The translations under genes and the position numbers were made by a program. 12,054 nt of DNA from an uncultured Clostridia bacterium (GTDB lineage: Bacteria; Bacillota; Clostridia; TANB77; CAG-508): NCBI GenBank assembly GCA_934148985.1, contig CAKPDO010000042.1:1-12054 (forward strand), written 5' to 3'. The notes beneath the pieces are model-generated. The model had not been told where the DNA came from, made no database searches, and saw only the letters and a list, made by a program, of their open reading frames with translations. Of this stretch, positions 1-6,652 are shown in pieces; position 1 is the stretch's first letter; the number at the start of each line of letters is the position of its first letter.

Positions 1-626
1 TTTTTTTCTTCTAAATATACATTATATGACCATCTGCAACTTTGTGCACAACTTCCATAGTTTGCACTTCTTCCGCATAAAAAATCACTTAAAAAACATC
101 TTCCAGAATATGAAAAACATATTGCACCATGAATAAATATCTCTATTTCCATTTCTTCTGGTTTATTTTCCATTATGTATTTTAATTGATTTTTATCCAT
201 TTCTCTTGCCATAATCATTCTTTTGCAACCTTGATTATACCAAAACTTGCATGCTTCTAAACTTACTAAATTGCTTTGTGTACTTACATTTACCGGTACG
301 CTTGGAGCATACTTTAATACTGTACTTATAACTCCAGGGTCTGCTGCAATTATTCCATCTGGTTTTACCTCTTCTAACTTTTTACACATTTTAATTATTT
401 CATCATAATCTGTATCAAATGCATATATATTCATTGCAACATATACTTTTTTTCCAAGCTGATGAGCATATTCTATTGTTTTCATTAAATCATCATCATC
501 TATTGCTGCTCTTGACCTTAATGATAAACTAGCTGTCCCACAATATACAGCATCTGCCCCATACAAGAAAGCTATTTTTGCTTTTTCATATGAGCCTGCT
601 GGTGCTAATAGTTCAACTTTTTTCAT
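1..626 (-). CDS. trhP: TrhP/YegQ-type U32 family protein, tRNA 5-hydroxyuridine synthesis (partial, C-terminus missing)
   Basis: The first 208 residues are present; the gene runs off the left edge and the family is usually 400 or more residues long. The frame opens with MKKVELLAPAGSYEKA, the usual U32 start (PELLSPAG in E. coli YegQ from memory), followed by GADAVYCG. Residues 161-180 carry the U32 signature EIFIHGAICFSYSGRCFLS, then SCAQSCRWSYN. Cys170, Cys177, Cys193 and Cys197 resemble the cysteines that bind an iron-sulfur cluster in the related UbiU/UbiV proteins. TrhP is needed for prephenate-dependent formation of 5-hydroxyuridine at tRNA position 34. The gene starts 2 nt after the trmR stop, with an AGGAAAGGA ribosome site inside the trmR end, so the two are co-transcribed. 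The neighbouring TrmR supports the tRNA role over a peptidase or the related rRNA hydroxylase RlhA, which remains the main alternative. Confidence 0.85.
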   Translation of the reverse strand, partial: MKKVELLAPAGSYEKAKIAFLYGADAVYCGTASLSLRSRAAIDDDDLMKTIEYAHQLGKKVYVAMNIYAFDTDYDEIIKMCKKLEEVKPDGIIAADPGVISTVLKYAPSVPVNVSTQSNLVSLEACKFWYNQGCKRMIMAREMDKNQLKYIMENKPEEMEIEIFIHGAICFSYSGRCFLSDFLCGRSANYGSCAQSCRWSYNVYLEEK

Positions 627-628
627 AT

Positions 629-1234
629 TTATAAATCCTTTCCTTTTAGCTTCGTTATAGCAAGTCCATCTCCAACTTCTAGAATTTGAGTGTCTAAACT
701 TGGATTCTCTGTTGTCTCGGCTATATATTCTCTTAAGTTTCGCACAGCTGTACGTTGTTTGTGTTTGTTGTAGTCACTCATTACATACCCTTTATACAAG
801 ATATTGTCTGCAAATATAGTTCCATTAGGTGCTAACATTCGTAGTGCTTCTGATAGAAAAAATGGATATTTTCCTTTTGCTGCATCAATAAATATCATAT
901 CATACTTTCCAGTTAAAGTAGGCAAAATTTCAACTGCATCTCCACTGTATATGTTTATTTTGTCTTCTAATTCCATATCTTTGATATTTTTTTTTGCTTC
1001 TTGTATTCTTTCTTCATCTCTTTCAATTGTATCTATTTTTCCATTTTCCGTCAAAAATTCTGTAAAGCATATTGCTGAATATCCTACAGCTGTTCCTATT
1101 TCTAGAATTTTTTCCGGTCTATTTTGTTTCATTTTCTGTTCTATTACTTGCAATGTATCATCCATTATTATTGGAATATGTTCTTCTAGTGCTTTTTGTT
1201 TTATTTGATTTAGTTTATCTTTCTCCATCGTCAT
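629..1234 (-). CDS. trmR: tRNA 5-hydroxyuridine methyltransferase TrmR (YrrM-like O-methyltransferase)
   Basis: This is a class I SAM-dependent methyltransferase of the O-methyltransferase family 3 (201 residues). The SAM loop ILEIGTAVGYSA is at 43-54. Asp117 in FIDAAKGKY and Asp143-Asn144 in FADNIL are the expected metal ligands. The C-terminal RTAVRNLREY stretch at 161-170 is also typical. In Bacillus subtilis the orthologue YrrM methylates ho5U34 of tRNA to mo5U34 and sits beside U32 genes; the same pairing here is the main reason for calling TrmR rather than a generic catechol-type enzyme. It follows typA by 7 nt, with its AAAGGA ribosome site overlapping the typA stop. ATG at 1234 is very close to that site (3 nt). 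The second ATG, at codon 3 (1228), has a better 9-nt spacing and may be the real start. Confidence 0.9.
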   Translation of the reverse strand: MTMEKDKLNQIKQKALEEHIPIIMDDTLQVIEQKMKQNRPEKILEIGTAVGYSAICFTEFLTENGKIDTIERDEERIQEAKKNIKDMELEDKINIYSGDAVEILPTLTGKYDMIFIDAAKGKYPFFLSEALRMLAPNGTIFADNILYKGYVMSDYNKHKQRTAVRNLREYIAETTENPSLDTQILEVGDGLAITKLKGKDL

Positions 1235-1241
1235 TTTTCCT

Positions 1242-3062
1242 TTATTTACTGCTATTTCTTGCTACTCTTTCTCTTTCTTTATTATTTAATATCTTTTTTC
1301 TTAATCTAATTGATTTTGGAGTAACTTCAACTAATTCGTCATCTTGTATAAATTCAATAGCTTTTTCTAGGCTCATTTGAATTGGTGGTACTAAATGAAG
1401 TGCATCATCTGCTCCTGAAGAACGTGTATTAGTTAAATGTTTTTCTTTACATACATTTACAGCTAAATCTTCTCCTCTTGAGTTCAAACCTACTATCATT
1501 CCTTCATAAACATCTACACCAGCTCCGATGAATAAATCTCCTTTTTCTTGAGCATTAAATAGACCATATGTTACAGATTTTCCAGTTTCAAAAGCTACTA
1601 TTGTTCCTCTTACTCTGGCTACAACTTCGCCTTTAAATGGTTCATATCCTTTAAACATACTTGCCATTGTTCCTTCGCCTTTTGTATCTGTTAAAAATTC
1701 AGTTCTATATCCAATTAATCCTCTTGCTGGAATATTAAATTCTATTTTTGTATGACCTGCTTCAGCTGGTTCCATATTTACCATTTCGGCTTTTCTTCTA
1801 CCTAATTTCTCAATTACAGTTCCTACAGAATCATCTGGCACATTTACAACTAATGTTTCTATTGGTTCACATTTTACACCATTAATTTCTTTTATAATAA
1901 CTTTTGGACGAGATACTAAAAGTTCGAATCCCTCTCTTCTCATTGTTTCAATTAATACTGATAAATGTAGTTCTCCTCTACCTGATACTTCAAAAGAGTC
2001 TGGTGTTTCTCCCTCTTTAACTCTTAAAGAAACATTTCTTTCTAGTTCTTTAAATAATCTATCTCTAATATGTCTAGATGTTACAAATTGTCCTTCTCTT
2101 CCTGCAAAAGGTCCATTATTTACACTAAATGTCATTGTTACTGTTGGCTCATCAATATTTACAAAGTCTATTTTTTCAACATTTTCTGGGTCACATACTG
2201 TTTCACCAATACTTATATCAGAAATTCCTGCAAATTCTATTATGTCACCTGCTGTTACTTCTTCAACTTCGACTTTCTTTAAACCAACATGTGTATATAA
2301 TTTTGCAATTTTACCTTGATATACTGTATCATCTGCTTTACATACTGATACTGTCATTCCTACTGTAAATTTTCCACGTTCTACTCTACCTACACCAATT
2401 CTTCCAACATAATCATCATAGTCTATATTAGAAACTAACATTTGAGCTGTTCCTTCTAAATCGCATTTTGGTGCTTCTATTGTGTTTACTATTGTTTCAA
2501 ATAAAGGTGTCATATCACTATCTTCATCTGCTAAATTTAATTTTGATGTTCCATTTTTAGCTGATGCATATACAACAGGGAATTCTAATTGTTCATCTGT
2601 TGCTTCTAGTTCTATAAATAATCCTATTACTTCATCTACAACTTTTTCTGGATTTGCTCCTGGTCTATCTATTTTATTTATTACTACTATTGGTTTTAAG
2701 TTTAGCGCTAAAGCTTTTTTCAAAACTTCTCTAGTTTGTGGCATTGCTCCTTCAAATGCATCAACTAATAGAAGAACTCCATCTACTGTTTTTAATACTC
2801 TTTCTACTTCTCCTCCAAAGTCTGCGTGTCCTGGTGTATCTACTATATTTATTTTTATGTCTTTATACATTACTGATGTATTTTTAGACAATATTGTAAT
2901 TCCTCTTTCTTTTTCAATATCATTTGAGTCCATTACTCTTTCTTGTACTTGCTCATTTTCTCTAAATACATGGCTTTGTCTTAACAAACTATCTACTAGT
3001 GTTGTTTTTCCATGGTCTACGTGTGCTATTATTGCTATGTTTCTTATTTTTTGGTTATTCAT
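1242..3062 (-). CDS. typA: Translational GTPase TypA/BipA
   Basis: The 606-residue protein has the family's usual length and order. G1 is AHVDHGKT (13-20), the switch I GIT is 54-56, G3 is DTPGH (75-79), G4 is NKID (129-132) and G5 is SAK (167-169). EF-G-like domains follow, including RGELHLSVLIETMRREGFE and the TypA-specific C-terminal region. TypA binds the ribosome in the manner of EF-G and LepA. It acts in ribosome assembly and in stress or low-temperature adaptation, which is established for the family. The start ATG at 3062 has a clear AAAGGAG site 9 nt upstream. It is first in a three-gene operon (typA-trmR-trhP) with a near-consensus promoter at 3097..3126, so all three genes probably share expression. 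No key residue appears to be missing. Confidence 0.98.
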   Translation of the reverse strand: MNNQKIRNIAIIAHVDHGKTTLVDSLLRQSHVFRENEQVQERVMDSNDIEKERGITILSKNTSVMYKDIKINIVDTPGHADFGGEVERVLKTVDGVLLLVDAFEGAMPQTREVLKKALALNLKPIVVINKIDRPGANPEKVVDEVIGLFIELEATDEQLEFPVVYASAKNGTSKLNLADEDSDMTPLFETIVNTIEAPKCDLEGTAQMLVSNIDYDDYVGRIGVGRVERGKFTVGMTVSVCKADDTVYQGKIAKLYTHVGLKKVEVEEVTAGDIIEFAGISDISIGETVCDPENVEKIDFVNIDEPTVTMTFSVNNGPFAGREGQFVTSRHIRDRLFKELERNVSLRVKEGETPDSFEVSGRGELHLSVLIETMRREGFELLVSRPKVIIKEINGVKCEPIETLVVNVPDDSVGTVIEKLGRRKAEMVNMEPAEAGHTKIEFNIPARGLIGYRTEFLTDTKGEGTMASMFKGYEPFKGEVVARVRGTIVAFETGKSVTYGLFNAQEKGDLFIGAGVDVYEGMIVGLNSRGEDLAVNVCKEKHLTNTRSSGADDALHLVPPIQMSLEKAIEFIQDDELVEVTPKSIRLRKKILNNKERERVARNSSK

Positions 3063-3096
3063 TTTTATTTCTCCTTTTTCTCTTTTTAACTTTTTT

Positions 3097-3126
3097 ATTA
3101 TACTACTGTTTGGTGGGTGTTGTCAA
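3097..3126 (-). promoter_or_regulatory. Sigma-A type promoter of typA-trmR-trhP
   Basis: Read on the minus strand, a perfect TTGACA (3121-3126) and a perfect TATAAT (3097-3102) are separated by 18 nt. The predicted start of transcription is near 3090, giving a leader of about 28 nt before the typA ATG. The promoter lies only 11 nt past the restored stop of the upstream ATPase gene, with no terminator between them. Read-through from upstream is therefore possible, but the promoter should be strong by itself. Confidence 0.85.
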
Positions 3127-3137
3127 CATAAAATTTT

Positions 3138-3885
3138 CTATAATTCTGTCTCTCCAAATAAATTTTTTTGCATCCCATAAGGATTATTTATAAATTCTTT
3201 ATATACTTTATAAACATCAGTATCTTCATATTTTACTAATTTCATTTTATTATTCATGTCAAGAATATCTCCATATTTATAAGACAATAATATTGGCGAA
3301 TGTGTTGCAATTATTAACTGAGAGCCGTTTTTTTGCTAAATCATGTATATGATATAATAAAGTCATTTGTCTTAATGGAGACAAAGCCGCTTCTGGTTCG
3401 TCCAAAATATAAAATCCCTTGTCAAAAAATTGATTTTCGATTATTTTCAAAAAAGATTCTCCATGTGAACACTCATGCAAATTTCCACCATATCTCCAAT
3501 CAATTTCACCTTTTCCGTCGTAACTATTATAATCATTATGAATACTAGAAGCCATATTATAAAAAGATTCTGCTCTCAAGAAAAATTTATTTTTTGGTAC
3601 ACCAAACTTGCCTATTAGTAAATGTTCATACAAATTTGAATAATCATCATAAGTCGAAAAATGCATATTGATGTTTCCGCCTTCTGGATTTAGCCCCATA
3701 GAAATTGCTATTGCTTCTATTAAAGTTGATTTTCCTACTCCATTTTCACCATAAAAAAATGTTACTGGATTATTTATTTCTATATAATCGAAATCTTCTA
3801 AAGCTTTTATGTTAAATGGATAAATTTTTTTATTTATGTTTTCTTTTTTTAATTGTATTCTATTTACAAATAGTTGTTGTTTCAT
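3138..3885 (-). pseudogene. AAA/ABC-type ATPase interrupted by a frameshift
   Basis: The ATPase resembles small SMC/RecF-like AAA proteins of about 250 residues. From ATG 3885 (GGAGG site 4 nt upstream), frame one gives Walker A GENGVGKST (46-54), a signature-like HECSHGESF (137-145) and Walker B FYILDEPEAALS (158-169). At a run of seven A residues on the coding strand (3328-3334) the frame turns into unrelated sequence and stops at 3277. Removing one A continues cleanly with QLIIATHSPILL (the histidine switch loop) and a typical tail ending at TAG 3138, giving 248 residues. The essential His switch is thus in the shifted frame. The break is either a real mutation, an assembly or sequencing indel in the homopolymer, or (less likely) a product rescued by slippage. 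The rest of the frame looks intact, so any decay is recent. The substrate is unknown. A frame extending upstream to a GTG at 3906 exists but is not favoured. Confidence 0.85.
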
Positions 3886-3937
3886 TTTTCCTCCATCATC
3901 TTGCACTCAAATTTTTGTTCCAAGCCTCGGTTTCAAT

Positions 3938-3962
3938 GGCACCAAAAGGACCCTGTCCCAAT
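3938..3962 (-). repeat. Short palindromic repeat, diverged third copy
   Basis: Read on the minus strand, this 25-nt segment begins ATTGGGAC and ends TTTTGGTGCC. It matches 21 of 25 positions, without gaps, to the copy at 6596..6620. A GTACATTG motif that also accompanies the other copies lies just upstream of it (3966-3973). It sits in the 95-nt gap between the flavoprotein stop (3981) and the ATPase start. The ends are imperfectly complementary (GGGAC against GTGCC). An inner GGAC-AGG-GTCC stem followed by TTTT could act as a weak terminator for the flavoprotein transcript. The rest of the gap holds nothing I recognise. Confidence 0.7.
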
Positions 3963-3980
3963 CAATGTACCCAATGTTTC

Positions 3981-5234
3981 CTAATTGTTTCCTGCCACAA
4001 ATCCAGTTGAATACGCAATTTGCAAATTAAAACCACCAGTATAACTATCAACATCCAAAATCTCCCCGGCGAAATAAAGTCCTGAAACAATTTTTGATTC
4101 CATAGTCTTAGGGTTTACCTCTTTTATACTAACACCTCCAGAAGTTATAATTCCATCATCTATCTTTCTAAATTTTTTTATAGTAACATCAAATTCTTTT
4201 AGTAAATTTACAAGAGTTAATCTTTCTTGTTTAGTTATAGAATTTACTTGTTTTTCCGGATTTATACCAGAATATTCTATTATTACAGGAATTAACTTTT
4301 GTGGTAATAGCTTGTCTAAGCTATTTTTAAAACTCTTATTTTTTAGTTCTTCAAAATCTCTTAGAATTCTATCGTTTAACTTTTCTTCTGTTAAAGCTGG
4401 TTTCAAGTCTATACTTAACTTAATTTTTTTATTTTCTAGTAATTCATCTATTTTTTTATATCTTACCAAATGCGCTGAAGCACTTAAGATTACAGGTCCA
4501 GATACCCCAAAATGAGTAAATAACATCTCTCCAAAGTCTTCATAAATCAATTTATTCTTACTAGAATCTATCAATTTAATTTTAATATTTCTTAAACTTA
4601 GTCCCTGCAAACTTTGGTGTAGCTCTTGCTCATATGTTTCAAGTGGTACAAGTGATGGTTTTATTTTAGTTATTGTATGTCCCAATTTTTTTGCCATTTC
4701 ATATCCATCTCCAGTTGAGCCTGTTATTGGATAACTTTTTCCACCTGTTGCAAGTATTACTTTATCTGCACTTATTACTTTTTTGTTTTGACATTTTACT
4801 CCTATTACTGCATTTTCCTCATTTACCAATATTTCAGAAATAGGCATTTCATAGATTATTTTTACATTCTTTAAGCTTTTAAGCTTTCTTTCGAAACAAT
4901 TTAGTACATCTTGAGCCTTATCTGTTGTAGGAAAAATTCTATTTCCTCTTTCTTCTTTTACAGTTAACCCCTGCTCATTTAAAAACTTGATTATATCTTT
5001 ATTAGTAAATTGATTAAATGCACTATATAAAAACATTCCATTTCCAGGCGTATTTTTAATAAAATCTTCCATCGGCAAAGAAGATGTAATATTACATCTT
5101 CCTTTTCCTGTTATTAATAATTTTTTTCCTAAATTTTTATTTTTCTCTAGTAATGTAACATCATTTCCATTTTCTGCTGAGGTAATTGCTGCCATCATAC
5201 CAGCTGGTCCTCCGCCTATTACTACTACTTTCAT
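3981..5234 (-). CDS. HI0933/YhiN-family FAD-dependent oxidoreductase
   Basis: The 417-residue flavoprotein belongs to the HI0933-like family (annotated as NAD(P)/FAD-dependent oxidoreductase or aminoacetone oxidase family). The N-terminal dinucleotide fold VVVIGGGPAGMMAA has GxGxxG at 7-12. It is followed by the family block LGKKLLITGKGRCNIT (35-50), then ATGGKSYPITGSTGDGYE (162-179), THFGVSGP (240-247), SGGV (365-368) and the C-terminal FAD-contacting block GLYFAGEILDVDSYTGGFNL (385-404). The physiological substrate is not established for the family. The start ATG directly abuts the stop of the divergent-PAP2 gene (0 nt gap), with an AGGGAG site inside that gene's end, so the two are likely translationally coupled. 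The protein ends in AYSTGFVAGNN just past the last conserved block, as is usual. The palindromic repeat begins about 20 nt beyond its stop. Confidence 0.92.
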   Translation of the reverse strand: MKVVVIGGGPAGMMAAITSAENGNDVTLLEKNKNLGKKLLITGKGRCNITSSLPMEDFIKNTPGNGMFLYSAFNQFTNKDIIKFLNEQGLTVKEERGNRIFPTTDKAQDVLNCFERKLKSLKNVKIIYEMPISEILVNEENAVIGVKCQNKKVISADKVILATGGKSYPITGSTGDGYEMAKKLGHTITKIKPSLVPLETYEQELHQSLQGLSLRNIKIKLIDSSKNKLIYEDFGEMLFTHFGVSGPVILSASAHLVRYKKIDELLENKKIKLSIDLKPALTEEKLNDRILRDFEELKNKSFKNSLDKLLPQKLIPVIIEYSGINPEKQVNSITKQERLTLVNLLKEFDVTIKKFRKIDDGIITSGGVSIKEVNPKTMESKIVSGLYFAGEILDVDSYTGGFNLQIAYSTGFVAGNN

Positions 5235-5687
5235 TTAAAATATACTCCCTACTATAATTCCAATTATTGCTCCAACCAAAACTTGAAGTGGTGTGTGTCC
5301 TAATACCTCTACTAATCTTTCTTGAACTTGCATTCCAGTTAAACCAGGTGTTTCAATTATTTTATTTAGTAATGTTGCTTGCTTTCCAGCTGCTCTCCTC
5401 ACTCCTGCTGCATCATACATAACAACACTCGAAAAAACAAGTGACATAGCAAATGGCCAGTTATCAAATCCTGCCTCTTTGCCTACCATTATTGTTATTG
5501 CCATAACTATTGCCGAATGTGAACTTGGCATTCCTCCAGCTCCTATTATCCTTTTAAAGTTAAATTTTTTGGTTGTAACTAGATCCCACACCACTTTAAA
5601 GCTTTGTATTGCAAACCATGTAAAAAATGGTACCCATATAAATTTGTTATGTATTAATTGCGTAAAAACTTCCATATATGTTAACAT
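5235..5687 (-). CDS. Divergent PAP2 family membrane protein (DUF212)
   Basis: The 150-residue membrane protein has the hallmark DUF212 motifs: GGMPSSHSA (51-59), YDAAGVRRAAGKQA (91-104) and LGHTPLQV (129-136), with hydrophobic helices around 14-34, 58-70, 78-92 and 133-149. The SxxHS and H131 segments resemble the acid phosphatase/vanadium haloperoxidase active site. The family is thought to be phosphatase-like, but its substrate is unknown. Start choice is uncertain: ATG at 5687 is codon 1, and ATG at 5675 is codon 5. The only good Shine-Dalgarno, GGGAGG at 5708-5713, is 20 nt from the first and 32 nt from the second. A 20-nt palindrome lies between it and codon 5; folding it would bring codon 5 within about 12 nt. 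The protein is 5' to, and coupled with, the flavoprotein gene. Confidence 0.92.
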   Translation of the reverse strand: MLTYMEVFTQLIHNKFIWVPFFTWFAIQSFKVVWDLVTTKKFNFKRIIGAGGMPSSHSAIVMAITIMVGKEAGFDNWPFAMSLVFSSVVMYDAAGVRRAAGKQATLLNKIIETPGLTGMQVQERLVEVLGHTPLQVLVGAIIGIIVGSIF

Positions 5688-5713
5688 ATACTTAAAAGTA
5701 TATGCATCCTCCC
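5675..5713 (-). promoter_or_regulatory. Structured translation initiation region with two overlapping palindromes
   Basis: Read on the minus strand, the order is GGGAGG (5708-5713), a hairpin CATATACTT-TT-AAGTATATG (5685-5704), then a perfect 16-nt palindrome TATATGTTAACATATA (5675-5690). The two overlap at 5685-5690 and share the first start codon, so they cannot both form. The first would hide ATG 5687 and expose ATG 5675 near the Shine-Dalgarno; the second would cover both. Alternatively they are DNA operator sites. No known regulator is recognised. Confidence 0.55.
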
Positions 5714-5764
5714 TTCTATTTTAGCACATATGCTACTTTAAAAATTTTTTCTTTTGCTTCTCAC

Positions 5765-5770
5765 ATTATA
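5765..5770 (-). promoter_or_regulatory. Possible -10 element upstream of the divergent-PAP2 gene
   Basis: A perfect TATAAT lies just after the xseB stop, but the hexamers 17-18 nt upstream do not resemble TTGACA. It could provide a weak promoter for the PAP2-flavoprotein pair, or the pair could be read from the xse operon. In DNA this AT-rich the match may be chance. Confidence 0.25.
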
Positions 5771-5774
5771 AAAA

Positions 5775-6002
5775 CTATTCTTTTACAGAAAAGTTTTCTT
5801 CTTTTAATTCTCCATCTTTTTCTAAAATTATAGTTATTCTTTTTTCAGCATCTTCTAAAAGCTTACTACAATCTTTTGATATCTTCATTCCTTTTTCAAA
5901 TTCATTTAAAGAATCTTCTAAACTTAAGTCGCCTTTTTCCAATTTAGCGACTACTTCTTCTAAACTTTTCATTTTTGTTTCGAAATTTTCTTCTTTTTCC
6001 AT
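5775..6002 (-). CDS. xseB: Exodeoxyribonuclease VII small subunit
   Basis: The 75-residue protein matches XseB closely. The core ETKMKSLEEVVAKLEKGDLS (8-27) is followed by LEDSLNEFEKGMKISKDC and a helical tail, LLEDAEKRITII. XseB forms coiled-coil hairpins that assemble with XseA into exonuclease VII, which degrades single-stranded DNA to short oligonucleotides. The start ATG at 6002 has an AAGGAGAG site somewhat upstream (12 nt from AAGGAG). It is 20 nt after the hypothetical membrane protein that separates it from xseA, an arrangement less common than the usual adjacent xseA-xseB pair. Confidence 0.96.
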   Translation of the reverse strand: MEKEENFETKMKSLEEVVAKLEKGDLSLEDSLNEFEKGMKISKDCSKLLEDAEKRITIILEKDGELKEENFSVKE

Positions 6003-6022
6003 TTAATATAATCTCTCCTTAT

Positions 6023-6529
6023 TTATTTTATAATAACAGTTTTTTCTTTTATATCTGCTTCATACTCTGCAAGTTGAGCTGTTGTTGACTTACTTCTTAC
6101 AGATATTATATATTTATTTCCAGATTTTGTATCTATTGTATAATATACAGTATTATCTTCTCCCCATTCTTTCTTTACAAGATTTAATGCTATTTCATCA
6201 GGATTTTCGTCAACATTAGTATCTGTGTTGTTATTTTCTTCGCTTTCTTCCTCACCTTTAGCTTGATTTTGTTCATTTTCTGCTTTAGTTGTATTTTCTT
6301 CTAAACTGTTTTGTATTTCATTTGTTGTATTTTCTTCTTCTACAGTATTTTCATTATTTTTTTGATTATTTGTTGTATTACTCGAAGTATTTGTTTTTGT
6401 AGTATTTGAAATAGAATTTGATGCAACATATTGTATATTTTTAAATTGTCTTATTTTAAATCCAACTATTGCTCCTACTACAATTAATGCAATTATACTA
6501 CATATAATAACAGCTTTTTTGTTTACCAT
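6023..6529 (-). CDS. Hypothetical single-pass membrane protein with Asn/Thr/Glu-rich linker
   Basis: I do not recognise a named family. From ATG 6529 (AAAGGAGG at 6538-6545, 8 nt spacing) the protein has 168 residues. A transmembrane helix at about 6-23 (VIICSIIALIVVGAIVG) is followed by a low-complexity Asn/Thr/Glu/Ser-rich stretch at about 38-108. A compact C-terminal domain at about 110-168 (DEIALNLVKKEWGEDNTVYY, then NKYIISVRSKSTTAQLAEYE) has predicted helix-strand-strand-helix character. By topology the C-terminal domain would be outside the membrane. The frame stays open upstream to ATG 6628, but that part translates the tandem repeats and lacks its own ribosome site, so it is not included. 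It lies inside the xse operon, between the two exonuclease VII subunit genes. Confidence 0.85.
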   Translation of the reverse strand: MVNKKAVIICSIIALIVVGAIVGFKIRQFKNIQYVASNSISNTTKTNTSSNTTNNQKNNENTVEEENTTNEIQNSLEENTTKAENEQNQAKGEEESEENNNTDTNVDENPDEIALNLVKKEWGEDNTVYYTIDTKSGNKYIISVRSKSTTAQLAEYEADIKEKTVIIK

Positions 6530-6549
6530 AACTTTTTCCTCCTTTGGGA

Positions 6550-6592
6550 CCCATTGGGACCGGTTCTTTTTGTTCCCAAGTACATTGGCCGA
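6550..6592 (+). repeat. 43-nt tandem repeat, unit A
   Basis: The unit starts CCCATTGGGACCGG and ends GTACATTGGCCGA. It differs from unit B at three positions (6573, 6578 and 6591). GGGACC and GTTCCC flank a T-rich loop and pair with one mismatch. The unit lies in the 123-nt gap between xseA and the hypothetical gene, ending 4 nt before that gene's Shine-Dalgarno. Confidence 0.85.
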
Positions 6593-6635
6593 CCCATTGG
6601 GACCGGTTCTTTTTGGTCCCGAGTACATTGGCCCA
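6593..6635 (+). repeat. 43-nt tandem repeat, unit B
   Basis: This is the second unit, directly adjoining unit A. GGGACC (6599-6604) and GGTCCC (6615-6620) are perfect complements around a 10-nt T-rich loop, so it can form a hairpin on either strand. An inner palindrome, GGACCGGTTC, gives an alternative fold. Together with the diverged copy at 3938..3962 this suggests a dispersed REP-like element family in the genome. Confidence 0.85.
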
Positions 6636-6652
6636 TTTTCCTTTACAAAAAA

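Noticed and set aside
2482..3180. Long open plus-strand frame opposite typA (232 codons)
   Set aside because: It is antisense to a strongly supported gene, gives Ser/Phe-rich low-information protein and has no domain; it is a by-product of AT-rich coding.
3328..3334. Programmed ribosomal frameshift in the ATPase gene
   Set aside because: Restoring the frame needs +1 (or -2), not the -1 expected at an A-rich slippery heptamer, and no stimulatory structure is evident. A mutation or read error is simpler.
6530..6628. N-terminal extension of the hypothetical membrane protein from ATG 6628
   Set aside because: It translates the repeats, lacks a ribosome site, and would bury the membrane helix behind 33 unrelated residues; ATG 6529 has an ideal AAAGGAGG.
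6523..6636. A 37-codon minus-strand frame running through the tandem repeats, with AAAGGA upstream and its stop overlapping the start of the hypothetical gene
   Set aside because: It is made almost entirely of repeat sequence and its ribosome-site spacing is short. The 43-nt unit is not a multiple of three, so the two copies read differently. Probably chance.
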